64,000 nucleotides of DNA. Source: Planococcus citri (Eukaryota > Arthropoda > Insecta > Hemiptera > Pseudococcidae). The stretch's first letter is position 1. Each line of letters starts with the position of its first letter. Positions 23,101 through 32,444 of this stretch are shown piece by piece. A model generated the notes under the pieces. The model ran no database searches. It was given only the letters and a program-made list of their open reading frames with translations, and was not told the DNA's origin. The translations under genes were made by a program, and so were the position numbers. The DNA is taken from positions 35,700,559 to 35,764,558 of the forward strand of contig NC_088680.1 in assembly GCF_950023065.1 (NCBI RefSeq), given 5' to 3'.

Positions 23101-23848
23101 CAAGAAGAGGCAGTCGATAAATATTCTTCTGTTTTCCGGCTTTATCGAAATTAAAAGCCAGATACGATATTTTGGTAATCTTTGGATGACTTTTACCAGA
23201 TGCAAGTGAAAACTGTTCACTTACGCCTCTAGCATCTACTTCTGCTTTCTTGTAATCTGGATATTTCTCAATGATTGAATTGTAGACTGATTCGTTCATG
23301 AGAACGTGAGAATACCCAGTATTGAGCAATGCATTAATCGTAATCGAACCAAATTGAACAGGAATCTTCGGAACTGTATCTTTATTTGCACATCCCAGAT
23401 CGACCGGTTCGATGACATCTTTCATTTGGTAGTTAAGATTGTAGACTGCTTTACCGTTGATACGACTCATCATTCGATCTTTCATGTCGTCGTCTAATTT
23501 TGGCGGTGGCATTAGAGGACTAAATAAAGCGACACGAAAACCAGCGTAGTAATGATCGAATTTTTGGCGGAAAATATCATATGTTTCGAGAGTCCAGTCA
23601 TATGAGTTGGTATGCCCGTCACGGTTCACTCGCTTGAAACATTTTTCACGAATTTGATATGTTATCTTATCGTTGATAACATAATTGAACCATTTATCGT
23701 CTTCTTTGAACTCAGGTTTTCTTTTAACGAAGAATGAAAACAAGTTCAAGTAGCAGCAGTACTGAGTATCTTTTCCGACGAAATAAATATACTTATTTAT
23801 TTCTTGCAGATTTTTCCAGTATTTTAAATCATTTTCACGATCGTGCAA
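20114..23848 (-). CDS. pol: Retrotransposon Pol: protease, RT, RNase H, integrase
   Basis: Open for 1244 codons. Protease at residues 165-280: ITINALLNTGYSHVL with Asn176 where retropepsins have the catalytic Asp (codon AAT, + 23321-23323), and LIVGRSF further on. RT at about 400-620 has FTILDFVEG and the YVDD box near residue 549. RNase H follows with YTDASSKA, MELELLAIM, YTDNIAV and IADFLSRY. Integrase has the zinc finger H-HxxxxHLG...CISC, the catalytic core TDLFGP, LSDNGPQF and NPAERV (about 969, 1028, 1063), and a C-terminal DKWHGPFRVI module. RT, RNase H and integrase catalytic residues are present. The natural start is upstream: the region is separated from its N-terminal part by a 25-bp duplication. 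Confidence 0.95.
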   Translation of the reverse strand: MHDRENDLKYWKNLQEINKYIYFVGKDTQYCCYLNLFSFFVKRKPEFKEDDKWFNYVINDKITYQIREKCFKRVNRDGHTNSYDWTLETYDIFRQKFDHYYAGFRVALFSPLMPPPKLDDDMKDRMMSRINGKAVYNLNYQMKDVIEPVDLGCANKDTVPKIPVQFGSITINALLNTGYSHVLMNESVYNSIIEKYPDYKKAEVDARGVSEQFSLASGKSHPKITKISYLAFNFDKAGKQKNIYRLPLLVTRDLNADLIVGRSFQHEFKMVIDMHENKVNAKDPATGHDIEIPFLERQVRYLQFDLDNKHNDKLPSVKLIMMAEETYEFKSSDDSEQIEAIKRQNEIDIAVNDALIAKESIGELQKILFSFPTVFSDKIGTCNKYEHTLRFKNNELPTKLWCKTRPIPKRFEQSVTETIERWKRDGKIVEEMSPYKLPMVFVDKGGNRVRICIDGRPINEFLEMHSTETANINNLRFQFDGMKYFTILDFVEGFMQIRLNKKQQIVLSFVINGVTYCMTVVGFGTKDSLAAFVRALQIVLRGCEAFCICYVDDLVIFSRTLKEHLEHIRIVLTKIAEAGMTLNLRKCKWVRQEIKYLSLILSDKGTRPDPEKIQTVLNFEKPRNVTSMQQYLGMYQYYRMYISKVAEWCQPLYEMTKSKNDFKWTEERERCFELLKQELAKETLLCYPNFSLPFYVYTDASSKAIAGVIMQEQIRDGNKFLLPIAFSSRILKDHERSYSVMELELLAIMYTFSKNYYMLRGFEIFLYTDNIAVTYMKRNDLLPNRVLKWQLYLDNFNIQIRHIAGLDNSIADFLSRYSFNITDNEKNFSIFLFKYDMPRNLLTDFRRLRTLQDNDSQLAAYLIKKSKKIQFDETLGLYTFKGQDDQDRIYIPEIIQFDVIKHYHFEYGHLGITKLIMVIRRHFDWPSLTTQVYRFVTRCISCQTSSSLSRQLKGPMKSHVVTEFNEVVCTDLFGPIPRSTAGTSHILVIEDMFTKYIRLFAIKRGNTEVVIEKFNRWIAEFGKPRVILSDNGPQFSSFLWRDHWKAQDVHLRYTSRYTPSSNPAERVMVTIGSSMRKYVSNRQKSWFRILPDIERKMNFTENMTTRCIPYELVKKRLVPDPLVDIIKTRILPPNLIEKARENTENNRRKRIEYFNKNNNLTRLKIGDLVMAKRRIQSNKEAGIASKLSDKWHGPFRVIAIKHDNVYELELIDNPKKKIRENICHLRIYEIVKEKPPDSPPPPID

Positions 23849-23857
23849 CGGAGTAGC

Positions 23858-23907
23858 TAATACCAGCGTGATATTAGCGATGTAATACCAGCGTGATATT
23901 AGCGATG
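23858..23907. repeat. 25-bp tandem duplication that shifts the pol frame
   Basis: The unit TAATACCAGCGTGATATTAG plus CGATG occurs twice in a row (23858-23882 and 23883-23907). 25 is not a multiple of three, and removing one copy would put the upstream 99-codon frame and the 1244-codon frame in one register. The duplication therefore inactivates pol in this copy, or is an assembly artefact. Confidence 0.9.
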
Positions 23908-24323
23908 TGGAATTTCTCCTTCATAAGTTGTACAGTTTCTTTAAGATCTTCGTGAAAACCTGGACCGTCAAATCTGCTCTGCAATGACTCAGGTAAACCA
24001 ACGGATAAAAGAATATGCTTAATATTCTGAGGTATCGAGATTTCGTCATTCTTAAGTTTCGAGAGAATATTCTTAAGACGAATATCGTTACTGCATAATG
24101 AACCAGCTGGAGTATTATTATGGTTCAAATATCGAATGCAATTTAATAACGCAGTATTACCAAAATAAATCACTTTGCTTTTAAAGATGGTACCAGTATC
24201 GTGAGGTTCTGGTGGATTATATTTTGGTGGATCTCGAGTTTTGATCTTTTTAGGTGTGGTCGGTTTAACTTCGATCGAAAAGACAACATTACGACCGTCA
24301 ATGTCGTCATCTATCCGTTTAAA
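23874..24323 (-). CDS. N-terminal part of Pol with SGNH/GDSL-like pattern
   Basis: Open in the -1 frame relative to gag from the frameshift heptamer to a stop at 23874 created by the 25-bp duplication. After a Pro/Lys-rich linker comes VIYFGNTALLNC, which resembles the block I strand of SGNH/GDSL esterases (usual GDS-L), then PAGSL, HILLSVGLPESL (position of the usual GxND block), NITLVL and, past the duplication, TPLHDREN and LQEINKYI. Spacing and hydrophobic pattern fit an SGNH fold, but the nucleophile-bearing motif reads GNT and the GxND motif reads GLPE, so activity is doubtful. Such a region is not a normal part of gypsy Pol. Recognition is by eye only. Confidence 0.45.
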   Translation of the reverse strand, partial: FKRIDDDIDGRNVVFSIEVKPTTPKKIKTRDPPKYNPPEPHDTGTIFKSKVIYFGNTALLNCIRYLNHNNTPAGSLCSNDIRLKNILSKLKNDEISIPQNIKHILLSVGLPESLQSRFDGPGFHEDLKETVQLMKEKFHIANITLVLHR

Positions 24324-26383
24324 TCAACATCTTGGACGCCGAAGGTTTCATCTTCATCTTCGTACTCATCTTCCTCTTCATCGTCATTAGCATCGCAACG
24401 ATTCAATTGAGGTGGTTCGTACTTAATCCAGTTACCCTTTTCGTCTTCGAAAAAGTAATCATATTTTTCAGCGTCGAGTTTTTGAGCTGTTTTTGGTTTC
24501 GGTTTCGGCTTATCTGGTTTCTTTCGACGAAACAACTGTGATGGTACGAATGGTTTACTGGAATTGGATGAAGATGTGTTTGATGTTGATTTGGTAGATC
24601 GATCGGATTTGGTATTCGTTGGATTTGATGATGATTGTTGATTTCGAGATATCGAAGTATGATTGCGTTGAAACGGATTGTACATTAAGTTTTCAGCAGT
24701 ACGATCAAACTTAACTTTCGCATCATACGCAGCACTAGTAATACGAGTTTTCACTTTTTCAACTTTTTCATTCATCTCGTATTTACGCATTCTTTCGATA
24801 ATCGCTTCGACATCATCAACAGCGGTGATATTTTGAATTAAACGTTCGAAAATCGGTAGTCGTTGCATTAATTTTTGCATTACAAGACTAGCATCGATAT
24901 TCGGATTCCAACGGAGACGACGCATCCAAAACGCAGCGTAAACTGATGGTAATCGTTCAGGATCTGGTTTATCGTCATCGAACGCAAGAATTTCAGCCAT
25001 GTAGACTTTTGGTGTACTGAAAGTCTGTAGAAACTCAATTGCGATTTCGTGGAATGGTCGCTGCTTATTACAGTGGTTTCTGAAGCTTTCAGTTTCTTCT
25101 CCAGATAGTAATAAGAAGAAACACGTAACACAGGATTTATTGTTCTTAACTAATGGAATTACATGTTGATTAAATTCCATTAAGAACATTTCAGGAACAC
25201 GATAATCGAGACTACCATCCCATGCTTTAATCTTTCCAGTGATAACAGTCATGATACCATTTACGTCTTTATTATGACTATCGACGGTTAAATCTGTATC
25301 ATCGAATTGAGCGTCGTTAATCACCAGGAGAGATTTACAATCGTCGATATAAAATTTGAGAGATTCGGGTTTGGCATCCCAAACAAACGGACGATGATTC
25401 CATTCGAGAAATTTAACTTCGTTGGCTTCGGAATCAGCATCTCGAGTACGACGACGAGGAAGAACTCCTTTTAATTCTTCTGCGATGTTTTTACCAATCG
25501 TTCGAGTTATCGAGGCAGTAATCGTATTTAATGCTGAAACTGAAACATTGGTACGATCTTCATTTTGATCCGTAGTTGCATTCAGAAGAGCTTGTTGTAA
25601 ACGTTCATTTTCAGCTCTCTGATCGGCAAGTTCTTTATTTCGAGCTTCTTTGGCGGCTAACAACCGATTATAATTTTCGAACATCGCGTTCTTCTCAGCA
25701 TCGTTCATCTGATCCATTTCAATTTCTGATAAGGATCGACCGAACGATGGACGAGTTTCGACAGGTGAAATACCAGCACCAAAAGTTTGAAATAGCTTTT
25801 TAACAACTTCAGGTGTGGTATCTTTTGGTTGCTTCTCAGGTTCGTCGCACTCTGGAGAAACGTACAGAGAAAATGAAATCTCCGAAGCTTTTGTAGAACA
25901 CTTTCCAACGGAAGTATCAGAATCGTCGTCGTCGTCATCAAAGAATTTGTGAACTTTACTCAGATTGAGTGGTTTATATGAAACTGATTTCGAGGTAGAT
26001 GGTTGACTCGATGAATCTGAACTCGAAGATGGATGATAACCAGGAGGAGGATATTTAACTAAGACAGTCGGGTCTATAGTTACTTCGGTCTTTTTACCCA
26101 ATAGAGTTTTCGGTTGAACTTTCTTTGAATAAACTCTAGGTTTGATTGGTGGTGGAACGATCAATGGTAACTTTTTTGATCGAGTGACCGGACCGGATTT
26201 CGGTGATAGAGTACCGGAATTAGTCGAACGTTGAACAGTTGCTGTTGATTTGGTTGGAACTCGAGATATGACCGAACTAACTGCTATAGGAACGGTTGGT
26301 GGAATCGAATTCGTAACTGCAACTGGTGGAATCGATACAGATGATGGCGAAGATTTCTTCGAAACAGCCGTCGACTTTTTCAT
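24311..26383 (-). CDS. gag: Retrotransposon Gag
   Basis: 690 codons from ATG at 26383 to TAG at 24311. The N-terminal 110 residues are Ser/Thr/Pro/Lys-rich, and an acidic run (DDDDDD) lies near residue 150. A Glu/Lys/Gln-rich, coiled-coil-like stretch is at about 225-280 (MNDAEKNAMFENYNRLLAAK). A gypsy-gag-like helical core follows at about 320-560 (VYMAEILAF, WMRRLRWNPNI, LMQRLPIF). The tail is Ser/Asn- then Lys/Pro-rich and ends acidic. No CCHC zinc knuckle is visible; the basic tail may bind RNA instead. Position after the leader and before pol supports the call. Confidence 0.85.
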   Translation of the reverse strand: MKKSTAVSKKSSPSSVSIPPVAVTNSIPPTVPIAVSSVISRVPTKSTATVQRSTNSGTLSPKSGPVTRSKKLPLIVPPPIKPRVYSKKVQPKTLLGKKTEVTIDPTVLVKYPPPGYHPSSSSDSSSQPSTSKSVSYKPLNLSKVHKFFDDDDDDSDTSVGKCSTKASEISFSLYVSPECDEPEKQPKDTTPEVVKKLFQTFGAGISPVETRPSFGRSLSEIEMDQMNDAEKNAMFENYNRLLAAKEARNKELADQRAENERLQQALLNATTDQNEDRTNVSVSALNTITASITRTIGKNIAEELKGVLPRRRTRDADSEANEVKFLEWNHRPFVWDAKPESLKFYIDDCKSLLVINDAQFDDTDLTVDSHNKDVNGIMTVITGKIKAWDGSLDYRVPEMFLMEFNQHVIPLVKNNKSCVTCFFLLLSGEETESFRNHCNKQRPFHEIAIEFLQTFSTPKVYMAEILAFDDDKPDPERLPSVYAAFWMRRLRWNPNIDASLVMQKLMQRLPIFERLIQNITAVDDVEAIIERMRKYEMNEKVEKVKTRITSAAYDAKVKFDRTAENLMYNPFQRNHTSISRNQQSSSNPTNTKSDRSTKSTSNTSSSNSSKPFVPSQLFRRKKPDKPKPKPKTAQKLDAEKYDYFFEDEKGNWIKYEPPQLNRCDANDDEEEDEYEDEDETFGVQDVDLNG
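24317..24323 (-). promoter_or_regulatory. -1 ribosomal frameshift slippery heptamer
   Basis: The minus strand reads T TTA AAC in the gag frame, only three nucleotides before the gag stop codon. This is a classical X XXY YYZ slip site used by several retroviruses. A -1 slip enters the pol frame exactly, which is open from here. A downstream stimulatory structure was not worked out. Confidence 0.8.
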
Positions 26384-27001
26384 AAACGGATGTTAAAGAT
26401 GACTTCAAATACAATAATCGATACGCGTTGAGGTGCGTGGTATCGATAGTAGTGAGAACGATGATTGAGGGGAAAAGGGGGAGATAGTATCTATTTACAT
26501 AATATAACTAAACTAATTTCATGAAAGGAACTGATATTGAGAATGAAATCGAAACTCCCGTTGAGCGCCAGAATAACTTACGTCATTCAATTTAGCGTTC
26601 AATATCAATTAATTTCGATGAAAAACACAAGAAATAAATATAAACTATAATCTAATTACTCAACCATAATATTTACCAATAATGGTCGCGTATCAGCCAT
26701 TATTTAACTCGTAACACTCGAAGGGAATGACAATTATAATCTGGACGCGTATCTTCTCACATACACTTCACTCGCGATATATCTCGATAATTAACACTTC
26801 AATAAAGTAATCGCGATAATCCAGAAGATAAAAAACATTACAATAATAACGTATTAATTAATAATTTTGATTCGAAACACATTAGCGTATAACAACAACA
26901 TAACAAGATGGTAGAAATAGAATCAACGAAAAATACGATCTAAATACGTTATATACTGACGCGCAATCTGGTGAGTAGAAAAGAAACGAACTAACACTAA
27001 A

Positions 27002-27034
<33 letters not shown>

Positions 27035-27639
27035 CAATAATTTTATAATAAACGAAATAAAGTAATTATAAAATAAATTCAATCGATCTATCTCACACTA
27101 CAATGTAAAGTACATTTTATCTGAAGCTGGAACAAGATAACATCGTATATAATGACATGTTAAGAGCATAAACGTATATTTATTGAAATTCAAGTTGAAA
27201 CTTCTATCTTTTTATTCGAACGAATGGTTCAAGGTTATTAATATGGCATGTAATCGATGTACTTGCTATGTACGATATATTACGTTAAAACATGTTTCAA
27301 AGTACATTCGTTTTATGGCCTTGAATATTTTATCTTTTCGTTCGTTGGTGCAAAGAGTAGGTATACTTTTGGATCTTGAATTTTCATGCCTATACCCTTA
27401 CGTTACGTTATTCATATTGAAGCACCATGTACGTTATTCTACAGTTTGCTCAGAGATAATTAGATAACGAATAAATGAGATAATTTTTACGTTACTTTAC
27501 AAGTAGGCAAACTAAAACGAAAGATGGCGATGAAATCTGATATGAATATTTGGCTATACCCATGATCACATAGTTTTTGGAACACAAAATCAAAATTAGA
27601 ATTTTGAGGGGTTAATTCACTCAAGGAAACCTCCCTTGA
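26384..27639 (-). other. Retrotransposon 5-prime leader
   Basis: About 1.25 kb between the primer site and the gag ATG, without a gene. It holds a homopolymer of about 30 T on the + strand (near 27005-27034). Long leaders are usual for gypsy elements and may contain packaging signals, which cannot be read here. Confidence 0.7.
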
Positions 27640-27657
27640 GCCCCACGTTGGGCGCCA
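27640..27657 (-). other. Primer binding site, tRNA-Lys type
   Basis: The minus strand reads TGGCGCCCAACGTGGGGC, the sequence complementary to the 3-prime end of tRNA-Lys used by several retroviruses and gypsy-type elements. It begins 10 nt (TATATTGATA) after the 5-prime LTR, a slightly wider gap than common. Confidence 0.9.
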
Positions 27658-27667
27658 TATCAATATA

Positions 27668-28614
27668 TGTAGTGTCTTTTAGGGATAAAAATTGGAAAGA
27701 TTTTTGGGACAAGGAAATAGGTTTCGAAGATAAGAAATAATGAGTGGATTAAACAAGTAGGTATTTTGGATATAGAAGATAGGTAGATGAAAAAGTATGA
27801 GACAAAAGAAATAGGATTCGTCTAGGATGAGATTAAACCTGTAAGACACACATATACGACTATGAATATCAAATTTCATCTAAATAAAAATATCTTCTAC
27901 ATGTTACATAAAAAGATTTAGGTAGGTGAAGCCAAGAAGGTACGAGCTAAACTCGTAAGTGATTTAGAATATCAAAATACATCATACACCGTATGATTCA
28001 TTACAATCTCATGTAGTTCCAAGAAAGGGGTTCAAAAAATCTCATAATCGAGATATATCAATTCAATTTAGATAGGTAGGCAAGCCTACTGGAGATTTGT
28101 AATTAAATCATATCGATAAAAGTATAAACTTAAAAGTCCTAAATTAGACTATCTCATTTTATATACACAGGTAAATCTAGTCGCATATAAATAAATGCAT
28201 ATCGTACCTAAAGAAGGGTTTGGGGGTTCTCACTACATACCGTATACCATTGGCACCTCGGTGCTAGGCTTTCAAGCTACCATCATGGAATCCATATCGA
28301 GAGAGAATAAAACTCCACCAAAACACTTCGCGGTAATTCAATTCAAATAAAATTCAGTTCAATTAAACCATTGTAATTCTTTCTTCATTTTACAATGATC
28401 ACACACATTTTATATCAAATTAATAAACATCAAAAATAGGAACGTATAAAAGCACGTCATCTCATTTTAACGGAAAATCAATAAGTTAGTTGCTATGGTT
28501 TCTGACGTGTATAAATTCAATAAATTTCACCAGAAACAACTAACGAGCTCTAGTGTCGTTTTTATTTACCTATAGGAATCCTATATAGGTAGGTAAGATC
28601 GTATCTTTACCACA
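27668..28614 (-). repeat. 5-prime LTR
   Basis: A 947-bp copy matching 17411-18357. On the minus strand it starts TGTGGTAAAG and ends GACACTACA. It is the upstream LTR because gag and pol run on the minus strand and the primer site adjoins its 27668 edge. It should carry the element promoter; a TATA-like GATATAAAATG can be read on the minus strand in its middle part. Confidence 0.95.
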
Positions 28615-29057
28615 TTCATTAGAACACTATTTCGTATAAAATATGAAAAATAACTCCAGGACTAATTCTTTGATCAAAAATTATATTTGGTAAAGCGACG
28701 TTATTTGTCAAGTTATTGAAAATGAAACAGGTAAGTATCGCAAGTATTACAAAAGTAATCCTAAATTATTTACAGCTAATTACTAAAATTAAGGGAAAAA
28801 CACAAAATATACAATTAATTACATTATTAAACATGAAAAAAACCTAATGTTAGTCGAAAAAATACTTTTCAAATAACATAGTAAATTACAAACATTATAT
28901 AAAGGAAACACAAGTGCAGGACAAAAATAAACTCATTCAAACATGAGAAACAACGTATAGGTAATTAATACGTAACAATGAACAAAAATACATATTACAA
29001 CAATTTACACACACGTGATACAAAATATAACTGAAATATTTCAATAATTACCTATTA
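28615..29057. other. AT-rich spacer, likely 3-prime flank of the minus-strand gene
   Basis: No ORF or repeat of note. It lies between the retrotransposon and the stop codon of the 170-aa gene, so part is presumably its 3-prime UTR. No clear AATAAA on the minus strand was noted. Confidence 0.4.
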
Positions 29058-29570
29058 CTAGAAAAAATCATCGATTTCGTCTGCATAGTACGGATCTTCA
29101 AATGAATTCGATAACTCCTCGTTCTCCTCAATCGGTTTGGAGAAATCCACTTTCTCGATTTTCTTTTTCTCGGATTCTAATAACATGGGATCCGCTCGCA
29201 ACCTCTTGTCTGTTTCGGCGTAGTCGATTTTACCGTCTCCTCGCCAAACTAAATTTCTCAAAAATGGGATCGCGTTATCGTAGGACCCGTATAATTTCTC
29301 CATGAACACGTTTGTTGTATGGAACTTCAACCATTTGCCAATCTCATCAGCCATACACTTGAGGCATTCATTGAGTGCTATCATTAGATCGCCGGGTAAG
29401 CCTATGTCTTTCATAGGGAATTCCTCGTAAAGGTCGTACACGTTCTTCGGCTTCTGGTGTTGAATTCGATGGTTCCATAAAGAGGTGGCTATCCCGATGA
29501 CAGCTGCATCTTTCAAAATGAGTTCTGCGGCTGGGATTTCTTCTGTCATTTTTTCGTCCGAAAATGACAT
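29058..29570 (-). CDS. Uncharacterised 170-aa acidic protein
   Basis: Complete ATG-to-stop frame, clearly less AT-rich than its flanks. The N-terminal half is helical and amphipathic (AAELILKDAAVIGIATSLWN, LPGDLMIALNECLKCMADEI); the second half is charged, with a Lys/Glu-rich stretch and an acidic end (EDPYYADEIDDFF). No signal peptide or membrane segment. I do not recognise the family. A splice acceptor (TTTAATTTTCAG) ends at 29580, nine bases before the ATG, so the start is well placed and the 5-prime UTR is interrupted by an intron. A GTGAGT donor at 30312-30317 and a TATA box at 30531-30544 complete a plausible gene model. Cytosolic or nuclear location is inferred only from the lack of targeting signals. 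Confidence 0.75.
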   Translation of the reverse strand: MSFSDEKMTEEIPAAELILKDAAVIGIATSLWNHRIQHQKPKNVYDLYEEFPMKDIGLPGDLMIALNECLKCMADEIGKWLKFHTTNVFMEKLYGSYDNAIPFLRNLVWRGDGKIDYAETDKRLRADPMLLESEKKKIEKVDFSKPIEENEELSNSFEDPYYADEIDDFF

Positions 29571-29581
29571 TTTAGGTATCT

Positions 29582-30317
29582 GAAAATTAAATCGAAACGT
29601 GTCAATTAATATTTATCAATCTTACTTTATTATCAAATACTTACCTAATTACTTATCAATTAAAAACAATTCGAATAAGTACAGTATTTTTATTTTTTAT
29701 AAATCGCTTTTAGTCGGTCGTACGTAATTATAAACTTATGATTTTTCTTCATCGGTAAAAGCATTTGAAAATTTTTCAATAATTTTTTACCATTGAACTT
29801 TTCACACGATTTGTTTTAGTTTTATCACTCATCAGAAACCAACTAATAATCATATTTTGGAATTCCTGATTGAATTGATAAAAAAGAGATTCAAAAATTT
29901 CTTAAAATCTACTTTAAAATCTTGCAAGTCGAAGAAAATTTATTTTAAAAAAAATGACTGGGTAAATTGGCGAATCAGAAGTTGTGAGGTGTAAGTACAG
30001 GAAATTTAAGTTGAATCAACGAATTTTAACCTCCTGGTAAGATAGGAGGATTAAAATCACCGTGAATTTCGGTCACGAACGCATAATTTTTGTAAATTAT
30101 TCTGAAAACGCCAAAGATAGGTACCTACATTAAATTCAGATAAACCATAAAAAAATCGCAATACATGAGAATTAATTTCTATAAAATTATTTGTTTTCGA
30201 TCAAGTTAGTTGGCAAATTACTACATACACACAATATAATACGTATTTCAATTAATTTGAAAAAATGAACACACAAGCCAATGGCTCGAAAATAATAATA
30301 TTGTGAAAAAAACTCAC
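29582..30317 (-). other. 5-prime UTR intron of the 170-aa gene
   Basis: Inferred from a donor CTG-GTGAGT (minus; boundary at 30318/30317) and an acceptor ending at 29580. It contains no ORF of note. Confidence 0.5.
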
Positions 30318-30530
30318 CAGTAAAACAAAAATGAAGGGAATATAGACGCTGGAGACGTGAACTGGAACTTGAAATTCTCGATCACAAAACCGAAACACGG
30401 TAAAAAGTCAATAAGTAAACTACTGCTAAAATTCTAAAAATTGTGTATAAGTAAAATTACAACTCGCGAAGAGCAAAAGTACCTGACAGCACGAAAGGTT
30501 AAACGATATTAACTCAAAATAGGATACTAC

Positions 30531-30544
30531 CGCTTTATATATTG
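30531..30544 (-). promoter_or_regulatory. TATA box of the 170-aa gene
   Basis: The minus strand reads ATATATAAAGCG. It lies about 215 bp upstream of the putative 5-prime exon donor, which would put transcription start near 30505 and a non-coding first exon at about 30318-30505. Confidence 0.5.
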
Positions 30545-32440
30545 TATATTATTTTTTGGTTGCTTTGTTGTGATTGGCGTACGCACTTACGCAGGTATAA
30601 AAATTTGCAACCGGTTCATCTATGTGACGGAGTGGACTTTGCACATCCTTTATATTCATGCTGGACTCGCTTCTTTTGTTCATGTTCGCAGGTCCTTTGT
30701 ATAGGCTTGGTATCGCCAGCGACGACTTTGGTTAATTAGCGAGAACTAGGCTTTTGTTGACGTATTCAGTCGTGTCAAATGATAATAAAAACACATGAAT
30801 GCAACCAAGTGGAATGAAAAAAGTGATTTTATGTCGCCAGAGAAGGTAAAGATTTACTTATATTTCCTAACCAGTAACCATGGTATTGTTTGTAGTGATA
30901 TCTTTTACGTAAATTATTACCTGCTTGGAACCGTTTTTCTTTTATGTACTTTGCTCGATTTTTGGAAGAACTGTAGATAACGGTAACGGTCATATAATAT
31001 ATGTGATGCGTATATTGTTATCTTTATCTCAGTCCTAGAGGGATGATGAAGATGGTACATATAGTTGAAACTCGCAAATACTATAGGTGTCTATTAGACG
31101 CACGTAGGTACCAATAATGTCAGATTCGTACCTCAAATATTTATGCCCTTGCCTATTATTTTCCCTCCATCTACTACCTAACTCATTCGATAGTCCTTTC
31201 TATGGCTCATACGAAAAATCTCATTCCAGGCAGCTTATTTTTCTCAAATTGAGAAAATAGCACCAAAAAAATTACCAAAATCAGGTTTTCATCATTTTAA
31301 CGAAAAATTTCTACAGTCATTTTCCCCCCACTTCTTGCCTATGTAGGCTTCAACTGCTCCAAACGGTTCGAAACAATTCCAATCGATTCGGTTTCAGGGA
31401 TAATTATTATGGTTTATACCATAGCTGTCTAGGTCAATTCAGTGAAGTATTTTCATTTCATCTCATTTTTTAACTTTAAATTGGATTTTTAAAAATGTAG
31501 GAAAAATCGAAAAATATACTTCGGCTCTTGATATTTTAGGCGTTGATGCCTGATGATTTAATTAGGGAGTTCGTAGATCTTAAATGATGACTGATGATTT
31601 CACCAGTGTTGAAAAGCACTATTTTCAAAACGGGCGTAAAAATCCTGGCAATTAAGTATACACGCCCAGTATAAAAAAATGTAAAAAAAAAAATTAAGTA
31701 CGCTCGTACCTACTTATCTGCGAGGTCTTGAAAAATATTAACGGTTTGATTGATAATTAAATTTTTACTCAATTAAGCATTTTGTATTGCGTATCGTCGA
31801 GGCTGGTTAGAAAAAAATATGGCGCTGACTCGAAAAGATAAAAAAAACCATGTCTCGAACGAATACGTTAGAATAAGCGAACTCAGCATTAAATACTGCC
31901 ATCAAGTACCTACTCACTGGCGGTAAAATTCTTATGGCGATGAGTCATTTGAAAGCTTAAAATTTTAGCTTTTTTTTAAAAAAAAAGAGATTGAGTCTAG
32001 CCCTTTTTGCTGCTGGGTTATGAACAATTAAAGTTTCTGCTTACAAAAAAGTAATTTCGAGAAAATCAAAGTTTAAGTTATTCCTTCAAAATTTCGAAAA
32101 AAAATTATTTTCTCGACTTTTACTGCATTAAATTTGCTGAAATTTTGATATGATGCTTCAAAATTATACACAATCAAATTTTAAAAATTGTGTCAACATC
32201 TGTCGACTATTTGTTGAATCGTGTTGAGGAAAACACATTTTTTGTACAGAAAATTTGAAAAAAAAAAATACATACCTATTTGACGTTGTTTAGCTAGGAA
32301 TTTGAATAAAACACGTTGGTAGAAAGAAAAAAAAACATTTCATGATTACAAAATTATGGAATGATAGACAAATTATCAATTATTACAAAAAAAGATAATA
32401 AAAAATCTTGGAACTTTCATTACAAAGAGTACAAACAGTT
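30545..32440. other. Non-coding spacer
   Basis: AT-rich sequence with no supported exon. Open frames at 30542-30980 are short and lack protein-like context. Confidence 0.5.
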
Positions 32441-32444
32441 TTTC

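Larger units (their letters stand above)
17411..28614 (-). mobile_element. Full-length Ty3/gypsy-class LTR retrotransposon (11.2 kb)
   Basis: Bounded by 947-bp direct repeats (17411-18357 and 27668-28614), both TG...CA, with a 4-bp TTCA duplication outside (17407-17410 and 28615-28618). All genes are on the minus strand, so 27668-28614 is the 5-prime LTR. Order from there: primer site, leader of about 1.25 kb, gag, pol (SGNH-like region, protease, RT, RNase H, integrase), then a third ORF and the 3-prime LTR. The order RT, RNase H, integrase identifies Ty3/gypsy. No difference between the LTRs was seen on reading, pointing to a recent insertion. Pol is broken by a 25-bp duplication, so this copy is probably not autonomous. 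Confidence 0.95.
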
